DNA of 64,000 nucleotides from Duffyella gerundensis (GCF_001517405.1 NZ_LN907827.1:872586-936585), one strand, 5' to 3'. Shown: positions 9,853-19,780, counted from the first letter of the stretch. Made by a program: numbers and translations. Notes: generated by a model not told the origin, from the letters alone.

Positions 9853-12057
9853 ATGAGTCCGCACGCATCCTTTCCTTCTTACAAAAGGCCGCTTTCTCTG
9901 CTGATCGCGCTTTCTCTGGGTAGCCTGAGCGCCTCGGCGCTGGCGGCTGACGCTGATACGCTGGTGGTTTCCGCCGACGGCGGCAGCGCGGCAGCGGCAG
10001 AGAGCGCGTGGGGCCCGGCACCGACTATCGCGGCGAAGCGCAGCGCGACCGGCACCAAAACCGACACGCCGCTGGAAAAAACGCCGCAGTCGATCTCAGT
10101 CGTGACGCAGGAAGAGATGGAGATGCATGGAGTATCCAGCGTCAAAGGCGCGTTTAACTACACGCCAGGCGTGATGACCGGCAATCGCGGCAGTTCGAAC
10201 GTCATTGATGCGCTGTCGATCCGCGGCTTCAGCGAAACCAACACCAATCAGTATCTCGATGGGCTGAAACTGCAGGGTGACAACTACTCTGAGTTTGCCA
10301 TCGATCCTTACTTCCTTGAGCGCGCTGAACTGCTGCGCGGCCCGGCCTCGGTGCTGTATGGCAAAAGCAACCCTGGCGGCGTGGTGTCGCTGGTCAGCAA
10401 ACGTCCCACCACTGAGACGCTACGCGAAGTGCAGTTCCAGATGGGCGACGACAACCTGTTTTCAACCGGCTTCGATTTTGGCGGTGCGCTGGATGATGCC
10501 GGTGTTTACAGCTACCGTCTGACCGGCCTGGCGACCAGCCAGGATGCTCAGCAGGATATGAACAAAGAGAAGCGCTACACCATTGCGCCATCGTTCACCT
10601 GGCAGCCCGATCAAAACACCCGCTTTACGCTGCTGACCTATTTCCAGAACGAGCCGGAAACCGGCTATTACGGCTGGCTGCCGCGTGAAGGCACCGTGGT
10701 GCCGATCACCGATGCCAGTGGCCGTCAGCACAAGCTGGCAACCGATTTTGACGAAGGCGAGAACAGCAACAAGATTTCGCGTAACACCAAAATGGTCGGC
10801 TACAGCTTCGAACATCGCTTTAATGATACCTGGAGCGTCCGCCAGAATCTGCGCTATGCCGATCTGCGTACCGACTATCGCAGCATTTATGGCAGCAGCT
10901 TTAACAGCGCAACCCAAGAGATCAATCGCAGCGTGGCACGCTCAGAAGAGACGCTGAATCAGTTTGCGCTGGATAACCAGGCTGAGGCGAAATTTGCTAC
11001 GGGTCAGCTGGATCACACGCTGCTGTTGGGCGTGGATTATCAGCGCACGCGCAACGAAATCCGTGCAGGATTTGGTTCCGCCAGCCCGCTTAACGCCATT
11101 GATCCGCAGTATGGCGATGACAGCTATGCCATCTCTTTCCCGTATGACTATCTGAACAAGCAGGAACAAACTGGCCTGTATGCGCAGGATCAGATGGAAT
11201 GGAATCGCTGGGTGCTGACATTGGGCGGCCGTTATGATTACGCCATGACTTCTGCTCTGAACCGTAATGGCGATAGCGAAGTGAAAGGGCACGATCAGGC
11301 TTTCACCTGGCGCGGCGGCCTCAACTATGTGTTTGATAACGGCGTAGCGCCTTACTTCAGCTACAGCGAATCCTTCCTGCCAACTTCCGGCACCACCAAA
11401 AGCGGGCAGCCATTCGATCCTTCACGCGCCAAACAGTACGAAGCGGGCGTGAAGTTCGTGCCAAAAGATCGGCCAATCAGCGCGACGGCAGCGGTTTATC
11501 AGCTGACCAAAACCAAAAACCTGACTGCCGATCCTGCAAGCACGTTATTCAGCGTGCAGAGCGGTGAAATCCGGTCACGTGGCGTTGAGCTGGAAGCAAA
11601 AGCAGCGGTTAATGCCAATATCAACCTGACCGCTGCCTATACCTATACCGACGCCGAATTCACGCATGATACTAAGCTGAAAGGCACCACGCCGGTAGAG
11701 GTGCCAAAACATATGGCATCGCTGTGGGCTGATTACACCTTCAATGAAACCGCATTGAGCGGACTGACACTGGGGGCCGGTGTGCGCTATGTTGGCAACA
11801 GCAAAAGCCTCTATTCGGAAACAGAAGACAACACCCGCGACGGAAAATCGAACCGCAATTTCAACGTTGCGGATTACACCACGGTGGATGCCGCCATCAA
11901 ATACGATCTGGCGCGCTTTGGTCTGCCGGGTTCTTCGGTAGGCATCAACGTGAATAACCTGTTGGATCGGGATTATGTGGCTGGCTGCTACCGTGAATAC
12001 GCCTGTTACTGGGGCGCGGAGCGGCAGATCGTCGGCACGGCAACCTTCCGTTTTTGA
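9853..12057 (+). CDS. fhuA: Ferrichrome outer-membrane TonB-dependent receptor FhuA
   Basis: Imports ferric hydroxamate siderophores across the outer membrane using TonB energy. The 734-residue precursor has a signal peptide ending ALA at residue 31, a TonB box DTLVVSA just after, an N-terminal plug (SISVVTQEEM to about residue 160) and a 22-strand barrel ending in F (TATFRF). ESAWGP and GTKTDTPLEKTPQS in the plug match E. coli FhuA closely. The CYREYACYW segment near the C-terminus is also FhuA-like. The start is the ATG at 9853 after GAGAAA; a TTG at 9838 is less likely. First gene of fhuACDB. Confidence 0.95.
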   Translation: MSPHASFPSYKRPLSLLIALSLGSLSASALAADADTLVVSADGGSAAAAESAWGPAPTIAAKRSATGTKTDTPLEKTPQSISVVTQEEMEMHGVSSVKGAFNYTPGVMTGNRGSSNVIDALSIRGFSETNTNQYLDGLKLQGDNYSEFAIDPYFLERAELLRGPASVLYGKSNPGGVVSLVSKRPTTETLREVQFQMGDDNLFSTGFDFGGALDDAGVYSYRLTGLATSQDAQQDMNKEKRYTIAPSFTWQPDQNTRFTLLTYFQNEPETGYYGWLPREGTVVPITDASGRQHKLATDFDEGENSNKISRNTKMVGYSFEHRFNDTWSVRQNLRYADLRTDYRSIYGSSFNSATQEINRSVARSEETLNQFALDNQAEAKFATGQLDHTLLLGVDYQRTRNEIRAGFGSASPLNAIDPQYGDDSYAISFPYDYLNKQEQTGLYAQDQMEWNRWVLTLGGRYDYAMTSALNRNGDSEVKGHDQAFTWRGGLNYVFDNGVAPYFSYSESFLPTSGTTKSGQPFDPSRAKQYEAGVKFVPKDRPISATAAVYQLTKTKNLTADPASTLFSVQSGEIRSRGVELEAKAAVNANINLTAAYTYTDAEFTHDTKLKGTTPVEVPKHMASLWADYTFNETALSGLTLGAGVRYVGNSKSLYSETEDNTRDGKSNRNFNVADYTTVDAAIKYDLARFGLPGSSVGINVNNLLDRDYVAGCYREYACYWGAERQIVGTATFRF

Positions 12058-12105
12058 TCGTCAACCGGGCGCGTTGCAGGCGCGCCCGCTAACCTGAAGA
12101 ATTCC

Positions 12106-12900
12106 ATGTCACATCAGTACGCCAGTGAAACCACCTTCCGGCTGGACAACGTGAGCTTCACGGTGCCTGGCCGCACGCTTTTACAGCCGCTATCGATGGC
12201 CTTTTCGCCGGGCAAAGTCACCGCGTTGATTGGGCACAACGGCTCAGGAAAATCGACCCTGCTGAAGATGCTGGGTCGCCATCATGCGCCGTCTGCCGGG
12301 CAGGTGATGCTCAACGAGCAGCCGGTCAGCCAGTGGTCAGGCAAAGCCTTTGCCCGTCAGGTTGCCTATCTGCCGCAGCAGCTGCCAGCGGCAGAAGGCA
12401 TGACGGTGCGCGAGCTGGTGGCGATTGGTCGCTATCCCTGGCACGGGGCGCTTGGCCGTTACGGAATGGAAGATCGTCAGCGGGTGGATGAGGCGATTGC
12501 GCTGGTTGGTCTGAAACCCTTTGCCAGCCGCCTGGTCGACAGCCTCTCCGGCGGCGAACGTCAGCGCGCCTGGCTGGCGATGATGGTGGCGCAAAACAGC
12601 CGTTGTTTGCTGCTTGATGAACCGACCTCGGCGCTGGATATCGCGCATCAGGTTGAAGTGCTGGCGCTGATTCAGCGTCTCAGCCAGCAACGCGGACTAA
12701 CGGTAATTGCCGTGCTGCACGACATCAATATGGCCGCGCGCTACTGCGATCGTATGGTTGCGCTGCATGGCGGCAGTATGATTGCCGAAGGCGAGCCGGA
12801 AAGCATTATGCAGGCCGACGTGCTGGCGAAAATCTACGGTATTCCCATGGGCATTCTGCCGCATCCGCACGGCGGCGCGCCGGTAAGTTTTGTCTGGTGA
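12106..12900 (+). CDS. fhuC: Ferric hydroxamate ABC importer, ATPase FhuC
   Basis: Cytoplasmic ATPase driving ferrichrome import through FhuB. In 264 residues: Walker A GHNGSGKST (43-51), Q-loop region YLPQQLP, signature LSGGERQRAW, Walker B CLLLDEPTSALD and switch His in VLHDIN. This is the FecE/BtuD-type siderophore importer ATPase. It follows fhuA after 48 bases that hold a GC-rich hairpin without a T tract, and its TGA region overlaps the possible GTG of fhuD. Confidence 0.97.
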   Translation: MSHQYASETTFRLDNVSFTVPGRTLLQPLSMAFSPGKVTALIGHNGSGKSTLLKMLGRHHAPSAGQVMLNEQPVSQWSGKAFARQVAYLPQQLPAAEGMTVRELVAIGRYPWHGALGRYGMEDRQRVDEAIALVGLKPFASRLVDSLSGGERQRAWLAMMVAQNSRCLLLDEPTSALDIAHQVEVLALIQRLSQQRGLTVIAVLHDINMAARYCDRMVALHGGSMIAEGEPESIMQADVLAKIYGIPMGILPHPHGGAPVSFVW

Positions 12901-12914
12901 GCGCAGGAGCCTTT

Positions 12915-13796
12915 ATGCCCGATCTGTTTCGTCGTCGGCTGCTGCAGGCCGCCGTGCTCGCACCGTTAATGACGTCGAATGCGCTGTTTGCGCAGGCGCC
13001 CTCTGCCGGGCGTATCGTTGCGCTGGAATGGCTGCCGGTGGAATTACTGCTGGCGCTGGGCATTACGCCGCTGGCCGCTGCGGATACCACCAGCTATCGC
13101 CAGTGGGTACAAACGCCAGCGTTGCCAGCGGATATTATTGACGTTGGGCTGCGTACCGAACCCAATATGGAACTGCTGACCCAGCTACAACCCTCACTGA
13201 TTCTCTATTCTCAGGGCTATGGTCCTTCACCAGAACGGCTGGCGCGCATTGCGCCGGGCATGGGCTTCAGCTTTAACGACGGCAGCGGAAAACCCTTAAC
13301 CAATGCGCGCCATTCGTTAACGCAGCTGGCCGACAGGCTGGCGATGCCGGAACGCGCCACGCACCATTTGCAGGCCTTTGATTCGTTTATCGCCTCGATG
13401 CGTCAGCGATTTGCGGCGCGACCACAGCCGCGACCGGTGCTGCTGATGTCGATGCTGGACAGCCGTCACGCCATCGCTTTTGGTAAAAACAGCCTGTTTC
13501 TGGAGACCATGGAGCTGCTCGGTTTGCAGAATGCCTGGCAGGGCGAAACCAATTTCTGGGGCAGTGCAGTGATCGGCCTGGAGCGGCTGGCCGATATCGG
13601 TGACGCTGAAGTGATCTGTTTTGATCATGGCAATGAGCCGATGATGCAGCAGATCACCTCGGGCGCACTCTGGCGATCGCTGCCATTTGTGCGTCAGGGA
13701 CATTTTCAGCGCGTGCCGCCGGTCTGGTATTACGGTGCCACGCTGTCGGCGATGCAGCTCTGCCATGTGTTAGATCGCGCGCTGGAGCCCGCATGA
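12915..13796 (+). CDS. fhuD: Ferric hydroxamate periplasmic binding protein FhuD
   Basis: Carries ferrichrome from FhuA to FhuB. The protein has an export signal with arginines before the hydrophobic part (FRRRLLQAAVLAPL), resembling a twin-arginine signal, then a class III binding-protein fold with RIVALEWLPVELLLALG, DVGLRTEPN and WQGETNFWGS as in E. coli. I chose the ATG at 12915 because AGGAG sits five bases upstream; a GTG at 12897 overlapping the fhuC stop would add six residues. The length is 293 residues. The final ATGA overlaps fhuB. Confidence 0.94.
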   Translation: MPDLFRRRLLQAAVLAPLMTSNALFAQAPSAGRIVALEWLPVELLLALGITPLAAADTTSYRQWVQTPALPADIIDVGLRTEPNMELLTQLQPSLILYSQGYGPSPERLARIAPGMGFSFNDGSGKPLTNARHSLTQLADRLAMPERATHHLQAFDSFIASMRQRFAARPQPRPVLLMSMLDSRHAIAFGKNSLFLETMELLGLQNAWQGETNFWGSAVIGLERLADIGDAEVICFDHGNEPMMQQITSGALWRSLPFVRQGHFQRVPPVWYYGATLSAMQLCHVLDRALEPA

Positions 13797-15769
13797 AAAA
13801 ATCGTTAGCACTTGCTCTGCTTTGCGCACTTTTCCTGGCGGCGCTGGCCCTGACGCTGATTAACCTGCAGGCGCGCCTGCCGATGGCGCAGTGGGGCCAG
13901 GCGCTGTGGCAACCCGATAGCGATCGCATTCATCAGGTGGTATTTCATTACAGCCTGCTGCCGCGGCTGGCGCTGGCGCTGTTAATCGGTGCCGGACTCG
14001 GGCTGGCGGGCCTGCTGTTTCAGCAGATTTTGCGCAACCCGCTGGCGGAACCGACCACGCTGGGCATCTCTACCGGCGCGCAGCTCGGCGTCACGGTGAC
14101 CACGCTGTGGAGCCTGCCCGGCGGATTGTTGACCCAGCAGTTTGCGGCCATGGGCGGCGCGCTGCTGGTCGGACTGCTGGTGTTTGGCGTGGCCTGGGGT
14201 AAACGGCTGTCGCCGATCACCCTGATTCTGGCAGGCCTGGTGCTCAGCCTCTATTGCGGCGCTATCAATCAGATCCTCGCCATCTTTAAACACGATCAGC
14301 TCCAGAACATGTTTCTGTGGAGCACCGGATCGTTGAATCAACAGGACTGGAGCAATGTGGCATTTCTGTGGCCGCGGCTGCTGCTCGCTTTCCTGCTGGC
14401 GCTGGCGTTGTTGCGCCCATTAACGCTGATGGGGCTGGATGATGGCGTGGCGAAAAACCTGGGCCTGACGCTGGCGCTGACGCGTTTTGGTGGCCTGTTA
14501 CTGGCTATTTTGCTCAGTGCTCAGTTGGTCAATGCTGCGGGAATTATTGGTTTTATCGGGCTGTTTGCGCCGCTGCTTGCCAGGCTACTGGGCGCCCGAC
14601 GTCTGCTCAGTCGCATGCTGCTGGCGCCGCTGATCGGTGCGCTGCTGCTCTGGCTGGCCGATCAGTGCGTGCTGTGGCTGGCGTCCCACTGGCGTGAAGT
14701 TTCAACCGGCACGGTGACGGCGATCATCGGCGCGCCTTTGCTGCTCTGGCTGTTGCCTTATCTGCGCAGCGGTTCGCAGGCACCCGATATGCATCAGGGC
14801 GACAACGTGCCGCGTGAGCGCCATGCGGTGCTGCACTGGACGCTGGGGCTGCTCGCCGTCATGGCGCTGTTGGCGCTGGCCGCGCTGTCGCTGGGCCGTG
14901 ATGCACACGGCTGGATGTGGGCCAGCGGCGAACTCTGGGATCAGCTACAGCAATGGCGTGCGCCGCGTCTGCTGGCGGCGCTGTCGGTGGGCATGATGTT
15001 GGCGGTGGCGGGCTGCATTATTCAGCGCCTGACCGGCAACGCCATGGCCAGCCCGGAAGTGTTAGGCATCAGTTCAGGCTCTGCGTTTGGCGTGGTGATC
15101 ATGATGTTTCTGGTACCCGGCAACGCTTTTGGCTGGCTGCTGCCCGCTGGCATTATCGGTGCGGCGGTGACCTTAGCGATTATTCTTTTGGTTGCCAGTC
15201 GCGGTGAGTTTTCGCCTCAGCGCATGCTGCTCGCGGGCATGGCGCTGAACAGCGCCTTTATGACCGTTCTGACGCTGCTGATGGCCAGCGGCGATCCGCG
15301 CATGGCGAAGCTGCTGACCTGGATTTCGGGTTCAACCTACAACATTACCGCACGTGAAGCGCTGAATGGTGCGCTGGTCGGTGTGGCGCTGATAGTGCTC
15401 GCACCGCTGGCCACGCGCTGGCTGACGCTGCTGCCACTGGGTACGGCAACCGCGCGTTCCGCTGGTTTGTCGTTGTCGCTGTCGCGCATTGCCTTGCTGT
15501 TGTTGGCTGCGGCGCTGACCGCTACCGCCACCCTGACCATTGGACCGCTGAGTTTTATCGGGCTGATGGCACCGCATATCGCACGCATGCTGGGATTCCG
15601 TCGCGCCTTACCGCAGCTGATTATGGCGGCGTTACTGGGCGGATCGCTGATGATTATTGCCGACTGGTGTGGCCGAATGCTGGCGTTTCCGAATCAGATT
15701 CCGGCAGGGCTAATGGCGACCTTCTTTGGCGCGCCCTATTTTATCTGGTTGATGCGTCGGGCAAGATAA
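13793..15769 (+). CDS. fhuB: Ferric hydroxamate permease FhuB (tandem duplicated)
   Basis: Inner-membrane channel for ferrichrome. At 658 residues it is double the usual FecCD permease length and consists of two homologous halves joined near residues 325-345; each half repeats motifs such as RNPLAEPTTLGISTGAQLGV and GNAMASPEVLGISSGSAFGV, and GFIGLFAP and SFIGLMAPH. This covalent duplication is characteristic of FhuB. Start ATG overlaps the fhuD stop. Last gene of the operon, ended by a strong hairpin. Confidence 0.96.
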   Translation: MKKSLALALLCALFLAALALTLINLQARLPMAQWGQALWQPDSDRIHQVVFHYSLLPRLALALLIGAGLGLAGLLFQQILRNPLAEPTTLGISTGAQLGVTVTTLWSLPGGLLTQQFAAMGGALLVGLLVFGVAWGKRLSPITLILAGLVLSLYCGAINQILAIFKHDQLQNMFLWSTGSLNQQDWSNVAFLWPRLLLAFLLALALLRPLTLMGLDDGVAKNLGLTLALTRFGGLLLAILLSAQLVNAAGIIGFIGLFAPLLARLLGARRLLSRMLLAPLIGALLLWLADQCVLWLASHWREVSTGTVTAIIGAPLLLWLLPYLRSGSQAPDMHQGDNVPRERHAVLHWTLGLLAVMALLALAALSLGRDAHGWMWASGELWDQLQQWRAPRLLAALSVGMMLAVAGCIIQRLTGNAMASPEVLGISSGSAFGVVIMMFLVPGNAFGWLLPAGIIGAAVTLAIILLVASRGEFSPQRMLLAGMALNSAFMTVLTLLMASGDPRMAKLLTWISGSTYNITAREALNGALVGVALIVLAPLATRWLTLLPLGTATARSAGLSLSLSRIALLLLAAALTATATLTIGPLSFIGLMAPHIARMLGFRRALPQLIMAALLGGSLMIIADWCGRMLAFPNQIPAGLMATFFGAPYFIWLMRRAR

Positions 15770-15772
15770 GCA

Positions 15773-15800
15773 GGGGCGGCAGGGCGCCGCCCCGATTTAT
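15773..15800. terminator. Bidirectional terminator between fhuB and hemL
   Basis: GGGGCGGC (15773-15780) pairs with GCCGCCCC (15786-15793), followed by GATTTATTT. It sits between the convergent fhuB and hemL and can serve both. Confidence 0.8.
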
Positions 15801-17081
15801 TTACAGCTGAGCAAAGCAGCGACGTGCTGCATCGATGGTGCGCTGAATATCTTCATCGCTGTGCGCCACGGACATGAAACCCGCCTCATAGGCGGAAGGC
15901 GCGAGATACACCCCTTCTTGCAGCATGAGGTGGAAGAAACGCTTAAAGCGCTCAACATCACAACGGGTCACGTCGGCATAACAGGTGACGCTTTCGGCAT
16001 CGGTGAAGAACAGGCCGAACATGCCGCCCACGTGATTAACCACCAGCGGAATGTTCTCCTCCTGCGCCACTCGCAGCAGGCCCGCTGCCAGCTTGTCAGT
16101 CTGTTCGGTCAGACGCTGATGCACGCCCGGCTGTGAAACCGCGGTCAGACAGGCAAAACCGGCCGCCATCGCTACCGGATTACCGGATAGCGTACCTGCC
16201 TGATAAACCGGACCGGTCGGCGCCAGCGCCATCATCACGTCACGACGTCCGCCAAAAGCCCCCACCGGCATACCGCCGCCGATGATTTTGCCGAGGCAGG
16301 TCAGGTCGGGCTGCACATCGTAGTATTCCTGCGCGCCGCCCAGCGCCACGCGGAAACCGGTCATCACTTCATCGATAATCAACAAGGCACCGAACTCGTC
16401 GCACAGGCTGCGCAGGCCCGGCAGAAAATCGTCCTGCGGAGGAATGCAGTTCATGTTACCGGCCACCGGTTCTACGATGATGGCCGCGATCTCCTGTGGA
16501 TACTGCTCGAAAGCCGCGCGCACGGAATCGAGATCGTTATAGCTGCAGGTCAGCGTGTGTTTGGCGAAGTCGGCCGGCACGCCCGGCGAGTTCGGCTGAC
16601 CCAGCGTCAGCGCACCGGAACCGGCTTTCACCAGCAGATGATCGGCATGACCGTGATAGCAGCCTTCAAACTTGATGATTTTATCGCGATGGGTGAAGCC
16701 GCGCGCCAGACGAATCGCGCTCATGGTCGCTTCGGTGCCGGAGTTAACCATGCGCACCATGTCCATGCTCGGCACCAGCTCGCACACTAGCTGCGCCATT
16801 TTCACTTCCATCTCGGTTGGTGCGCCAAAGCTCAGGCCGCGTTCGGCGGCATCGATCACCGCGTTACGGATGGCGGGATGATTGTGGCCCAGCACCATCG
16901 GTCCCCATGAGCCAACATAATCGATGTAGGCTTTGCCATCGGCATCATACAAATAGGCGCCGTTAGCGCGTTCAATAAACAGCGGCACGCCGCCAACGCC
17001 AGTAAACGCACGCACCGGCGAGTTAACACCGCCCGGAATTAATCGCTGTGCATCGGCGAACAGGGTTTCAGACTTACTCAT
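15801..17081 (-). CDS. hemL: Glutamate-1-semialdehyde 2,1-aminomutase
   Basis: A PLP enzyme that turns glutamate-1-semialdehyde into 5-aminolevulinate, the haem precursor. The 426-residue frame equals the E. coli length. The PLP lysine is K265 in CLGKIIGGG; other class III aminotransferase marks include [15 protein letters not shown] and [11 protein letters not shown] longer frame to 17210 exists, but the ATG at 17081 fits homologues. In E. coli clcA lies between hemL and erpA; here hemL and erpA are directly divergent with 276 bases between them. Confidence 0.97.
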   Translation of the reverse strand: MSKSETLFADAQRLIPGGVNSPVRAFTGVGGVPLFIERANGAYLYDADGKAYIDYVGSWGPMVLGHNHPAIRNAVIDAAERGLSFGAPTEMEVKMAQLVCELVPSMDMVRMVNSGTEATMSAIRLARGFTHRDKIIKFEGCYHGHADHLLVKAGSGALTLGQPNSPGVPADFAKHTLTCSYNDLDSVRAAFEQYPQEIAAIIVEPVAGNMNCIPPQDDFLPGLRSLCDEFGALLIIDEVMTGFRVALGGAQEYYDVQPDLTCLGKIIGGGMPVGAFGGRRDVMMALAPTGPVYQAGTLSGNPVAMAAGFACLTAVSQPGVHQRLTEQTDKLAAGLLRVAQEENIPLVVNHVGGMFGLFFTDAESVTCYADVTRCDVERFKRFFHLMLQEGVYLAPSAYEAGFMSVAHSDEDIQRTIDAARRCFAQL

Positions 17082-17281
17082 GGCGTGACTCCAGTCAGGG
17101 ATTAATGCGCATATTCTAGGGAACAGGGCGCGAGGATGAAAGGCGCGACGTGGATTTGGCACTAATGGTGACATATTTCCCCAGGCGATTGGCGCAGAGT
17201 GACGTATCATGCGGGTTACCTGAGGCGGAAACGCTATACTTCAGAGGCAGGGCAGGCGGCACAGAGTGTCAAGCGCCCCCC

Positions 17282-17310
17282 TTGATTGCCACATCGGCCT
17301 GTAAGATAAT
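17282..17310 (+). promoter_or_regulatory. Probable sigma-70 promoter of erpA
   Basis: TTGATT (17282-17287) and GATAAT (17305-17310) are separated by 17 bases, 48 bases before the erpA start. The match is good, but no transcription start is known. Confidence 0.6.
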
Positions 17311-17320
17311 AGAAACATTG

Positions 17321-17337
17321 AGGTCATTTTCTGACCT
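17321..17337. promoter_or_regulatory. Palindrome in the erpA leader
   Basis: AGGTCA (17321-17326) and TGACCT (17332-17337) form a perfect 6-base inverted repeat around TTTTC, just after the predicted transcription start. It could be an operator or a small leader hairpin. It does not look like the class 2 IscR motif as I know it. Confidence 0.4.
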
Positions 17338-17357
17338 AGACGTTTTCGGAGTGTAAA

Positions 17358-17705
17358 ATGAGCGACGAAGTAGCAGCATTGCCCCTGCAGTTTACCGATG
17401 CGGCAGCCAGCAAGGTAAAAAATCTGATCTCTGACGAAGAGAACCCGGATCTGAAACTGCGGGTTTATATTACTGGCGGCGGCTGTAGCGGATTCCAGTA
17501 TGGCTTTACCTTCGATGATAAAGTTAACGATGGCGATATGATGATTGAAAAATCGGGCGTGTCGCTGGTTGTGGATCCGATGAGCCTGCAATATCTGGTA
17601 GGCGGCTCGGTGGATTACACCGAAGGCCTGGAAGGGTCGCGTTTTATCGTGACGAACCCGAATGCCAAAACCACCTGCGGTTGCGGTTCTTCCTTCAGCA
17701 TCTGA
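17358..17705 (+). CDS. erpA: Iron-sulfur cluster insertion protein ErpA
   Basis: An A-type carrier that delivers Fe-S clusters to apoproteins, including isoprenoid enzymes IspG/IspH in E. coli. The 115-residue protein keeps the three ligand cysteines C43, C107 and C109 ([11 protein letters not shown] and TTCGCG). It has its own promoter and terminator, so it is probably a single-gene unit. Confidence 0.97.
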   Translation: MSDEVAALPLQFTDAAASKVKNLISDEENPDLKLRVYITGGGCSGFQYGFTFDDKVNDGDMMIEKSGVSLVVDPMSLQYLVGGSVDYTEGLEGSRFIVTNPNAKTTCGCGSSFSI

Positions 17706-17713
17706 CTGAAGTC

Positions 17714-17742
17714 AGGCCGCACGTCCTGTGCGGCCTGTTATT
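17714..17742 (+). terminator. erpA terminator hairpin
   Basis: AGGCCGCAC (17714-17722) pairs with GTGCGGCCT (17728-17736) around GTCCT, followed by GTTATT. The T tract is short. It touches the stop codon of the convergent small gene at 17741. Confidence 0.7.
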
Positions 17743-17989
17743 ACCACTCAATTGTAATGAGTTTTCCTGCTGTTTTTCGCTGTGCGTCGACGGGCAACCT
17801 GCTCTGTGTAACGCGTGGCTGAGCGGAAGGTTGCATACCACATGCGATCTGCGGCGTGCGTTGTCCGCTACGGCCATCGATCTGACACTGTGAAACAATT
17901 GTCAGTTTTACCCCAATGGTGCCGGTGGTGCTGGCCGCATAGAGTTGTCCCGCCATCAACAAGCCTGTGGCCAGTAGAATGGCTTTCAT
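17741..17989 (-). CDS. Small exported protein of unknown function, pilin-like pattern
   Basis: I do not recognise this gene. The ATG at 17989 gives 82 residues: a clear signal peptide (MKAILLATGLLMAGQLYA, cleavage likely after residue 18) and a mature part of about 64 residues. It begins TTGTIGVKLTIVSQC, has a second Cys (IACG), and ends with the strand-like KLITIEW. Alternating beta-strand residues, two cysteines and a hydrophobic final strand recall small fimbrial or spore-coat-U-like and YehE-like periplasmic proteins. It sits downstream of btuF on the same strand, where yadS is in E. coli, but it is unrelated to YadS. The ribosome site is weak (GGGACG). Coding status is likely but not proven. 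Confidence 0.6.
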   Translation of the reverse strand: MKAILLATGLLMAGQLYAASTTGTIGVKLTIVSQCQIDGRSGQRTPQIACGMQPSAQPRVTQSRLPVDAQRKTAGKLITIEW

Positions 17990-18114
17990 TTTTACGTCCC
18001 GGTGCAAAGCGCAGAATGCGCAAAAGAGAAGCGCTAAGCCTGCTTAGGCTTAACGTGCCTCCCTATCTATAACGACATAATTTGCACAATCTTTAAGCGC
18101 GCGATGCGAATGGC

Positions 18115-18912
18115 CTAACGCTGCGGCTGTAGCGCCGCACACAGCTGCTGCGCCGCCAACAAAATACGTGGGCCCGGACGGCTGAGCCAGTCATCATTGA
18201 TGGCGATAACCGGTACGGTTAACTGCGGATACCAGAATGCTTTAACCGTCGCAGCGCGGGCGTTATCACCGCCAACGACGATGGCCGCAGGCTGGCGCAG
18301 TAAAACCTGCTCACGGCTGACCTGTGGCCAGGCGACCGGGCTATCAGCGAAAATATTATTGCCGCCGCACAATCGCAGTACGGCATTTTGTAGCGTATTC
18401 GCCGAGGCGGTAAACAGCGGTTGCTGCCCAAACTGCAGGAATACCGGTTTTGGCGTGCGGGTGGCGTAACGTTGTCGCAGCGCAGCAAAGCCCGCGGCCA
18501 GTTCACGCGCATGTTGCTGCGCCAGCGCAGGCTGCGGGCTCCATGCCTGTAACGCGTCCAGCGACGAGACAATGCCCTCGATCGAGTCGGTATCCAGCCA
18601 TTGCACCTTAATGCCAAAGCGCGTCAGCTGATCAACCTGGCGCCGCGGATTGCCATTGCGCCACGCCAGTACCACGTCCGGCTTGATGAGCAGGATGCGC
18701 TCAACGTTAATGCCTTGCCAGTTGGCGACCTGTTCAATGTCGCGGGCGGCAGGCGGGTAATCTGACCACGCGCTAACCGCTACCGGCGTAATGCCAGCGG
18801 CGAACGCGAGTTCGGTCAGATGGGGAGAAAGCGTGATTACGCGCGGAGCAGCCAGCAGTGACGTGCTGGCCAGTAGCAGCGCCAGCCAGAGCCAGCGCAG
18901 GCGTTTAGCCAT
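18115..18912 (-). CDS. btuF: Vitamin B12 periplasmic binding protein BtuF
   Basis: Delivers cobalamin to the BtuCD importer. The 265-residue precursor has a signal peptide ending LLAA near residue 22 and the class III fold with [29 protein letters not shown] and [14 protein letters not shown] segments (seen as [14 protein letters not shown]). The ATG at 18912 lies three bases after the mtnN stop on the minus strand, implying cotranscription; a TTG two codons earlier is less likely. btuCD are elsewhere. In E. coli the operon continues with yadS, which is missing here. Confidence 0.95.
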   Translation of the reverse strand: MAKRLRWLWLALLLASTSLLAAPRVITLSPHLTELAFAAGITPVAVSAWSDYPPAARDIEQVANWQGINVERILLIKPDVVLAWRNGNPRRQVDQLTRFGIKVQWLDTDSIEGIVSSLDALQAWSPQPALAQQHARELAAGFAALRQRYATRTPKPVFLQFGQQPLFTASANTLQNAVLRLCGGNNIFADSPVAWPQVSREQVLLRQPAAIVVGGDNARAATVKAFWYPQLTVPVIAINDDWLSRPGPRILLAAQQLCAALQPQR

Positions 18913-19603
18913 GGGCAAGGTTGCCGAGCAGCGTTTCCACCATCAACGATGATTGCTGTGCCGCGACCACAAGAAACTCATCAAAGCTGAGGTGTGATTC
19001 CCGATCCGCGACGTCAGAGATAGCACGCACCACCACGAACGGCACGCCAAACTGATGACAGACGTGAGCAATGGCGGTGGCTTCCATCTCCACGGCAATC
19101 GCCTGCGGGAAGGTGGTACGAATGCGTGCCAGCGGCTCAGCGCCGTTGATAAAAGCATCGCCGCTGACCACTAAACCGCGCACCGCATTCAGCTTGAGCT
19201 GACCAATACAGGCTTCAGCGGCGGTCACCAGATCGGCATCGGCGACAAAGGCGGCCGGGCAACCGGCCATCTGGCCTGGCTGATAGCCGAATGCCGTCAC
19301 ATCAACATCGTGGTAGCGCACTTCTTCAGAGACCACGATATCGCCCACTTCCAGCGTTGGCGCCAGGCCGCCGGCAGAACCGGTGTTGATGATCACATCT
19401 GGCTTGCAGAGCTGCAGCAGCAACGTGGTACCTAGCGCCGCGGCGGTTTTACCAATGCCAGATTTCAGCAGCGCCACTTCAACGCCGTTCAGCGTGCCGG
19501 TGTAAATTTCACAGCCGCCCAGCGACAGCGTTTCTCGATTTTCAATTTTATCGCGCAGCAGCGTTACTTCCTGCTCCATTGCCCCAATAATGCCTGCTTT
19601 CAT
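18905..19603 (-). CDS. mtnN: 5'-methylthioadenosine/S-adenosylhomocysteine nucleosidase
   Basis: Cleaves the glycosidic bond of MTA, SAH and 5'-deoxyadenosine, recycling SAM by-products and feeding AI-2 formation. It has 232 residues, as in E. coli, with [34 protein letters not shown] and the catalytic Asp in ISDVAD. The frame extends to 19693, but the ATG at 19603 matches the family start. First gene of the mtnN-btuF unit; divergent from dgt. Confidence 0.97.
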   Translation of the reverse strand: MKAGIIGAMEQEVTLLRDKIENRETLSLGGCEIYTGTLNGVEVALLKSGIGKTAAALGTTLLLQLCKPDVIINTGSAGGLAPTLEVGDIVVSEEVRYHDVDVTAFGYQPGQMAGCPAAFVADADLVTAAEACIGQLKLNAVRGLVVSGDAFINGAEPLARIRTTFPQAIAVEMEATAIAHVCHQFGVPFVVVRAISDVADRESHLSFDEFLVVAAQQSSLMVETLLGNLAHG

Positions 19604-19780
19604 AGTGATACCCGCTAATGTTATAGAGTCAGTGGCGTCATTGTACGCATCCGCAGTGGGCGATTGCCACCGCGACGGTTTTGCGCCAGTCACGCGTTAC
19701 GAGCTGGTGTAAGCCCTTAAAACCAGGGCATAGTTTATCATGGCGATGGATGATTATTTCAGGAACAGCAAGGGGACGGT

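Noticed and set aside
17082..17357. Coding remnant of clcA between hemL and erpA
   Set aside because: No frame resembles a chloride-channel protein; the stretch looks like a normal divergent promoter region.
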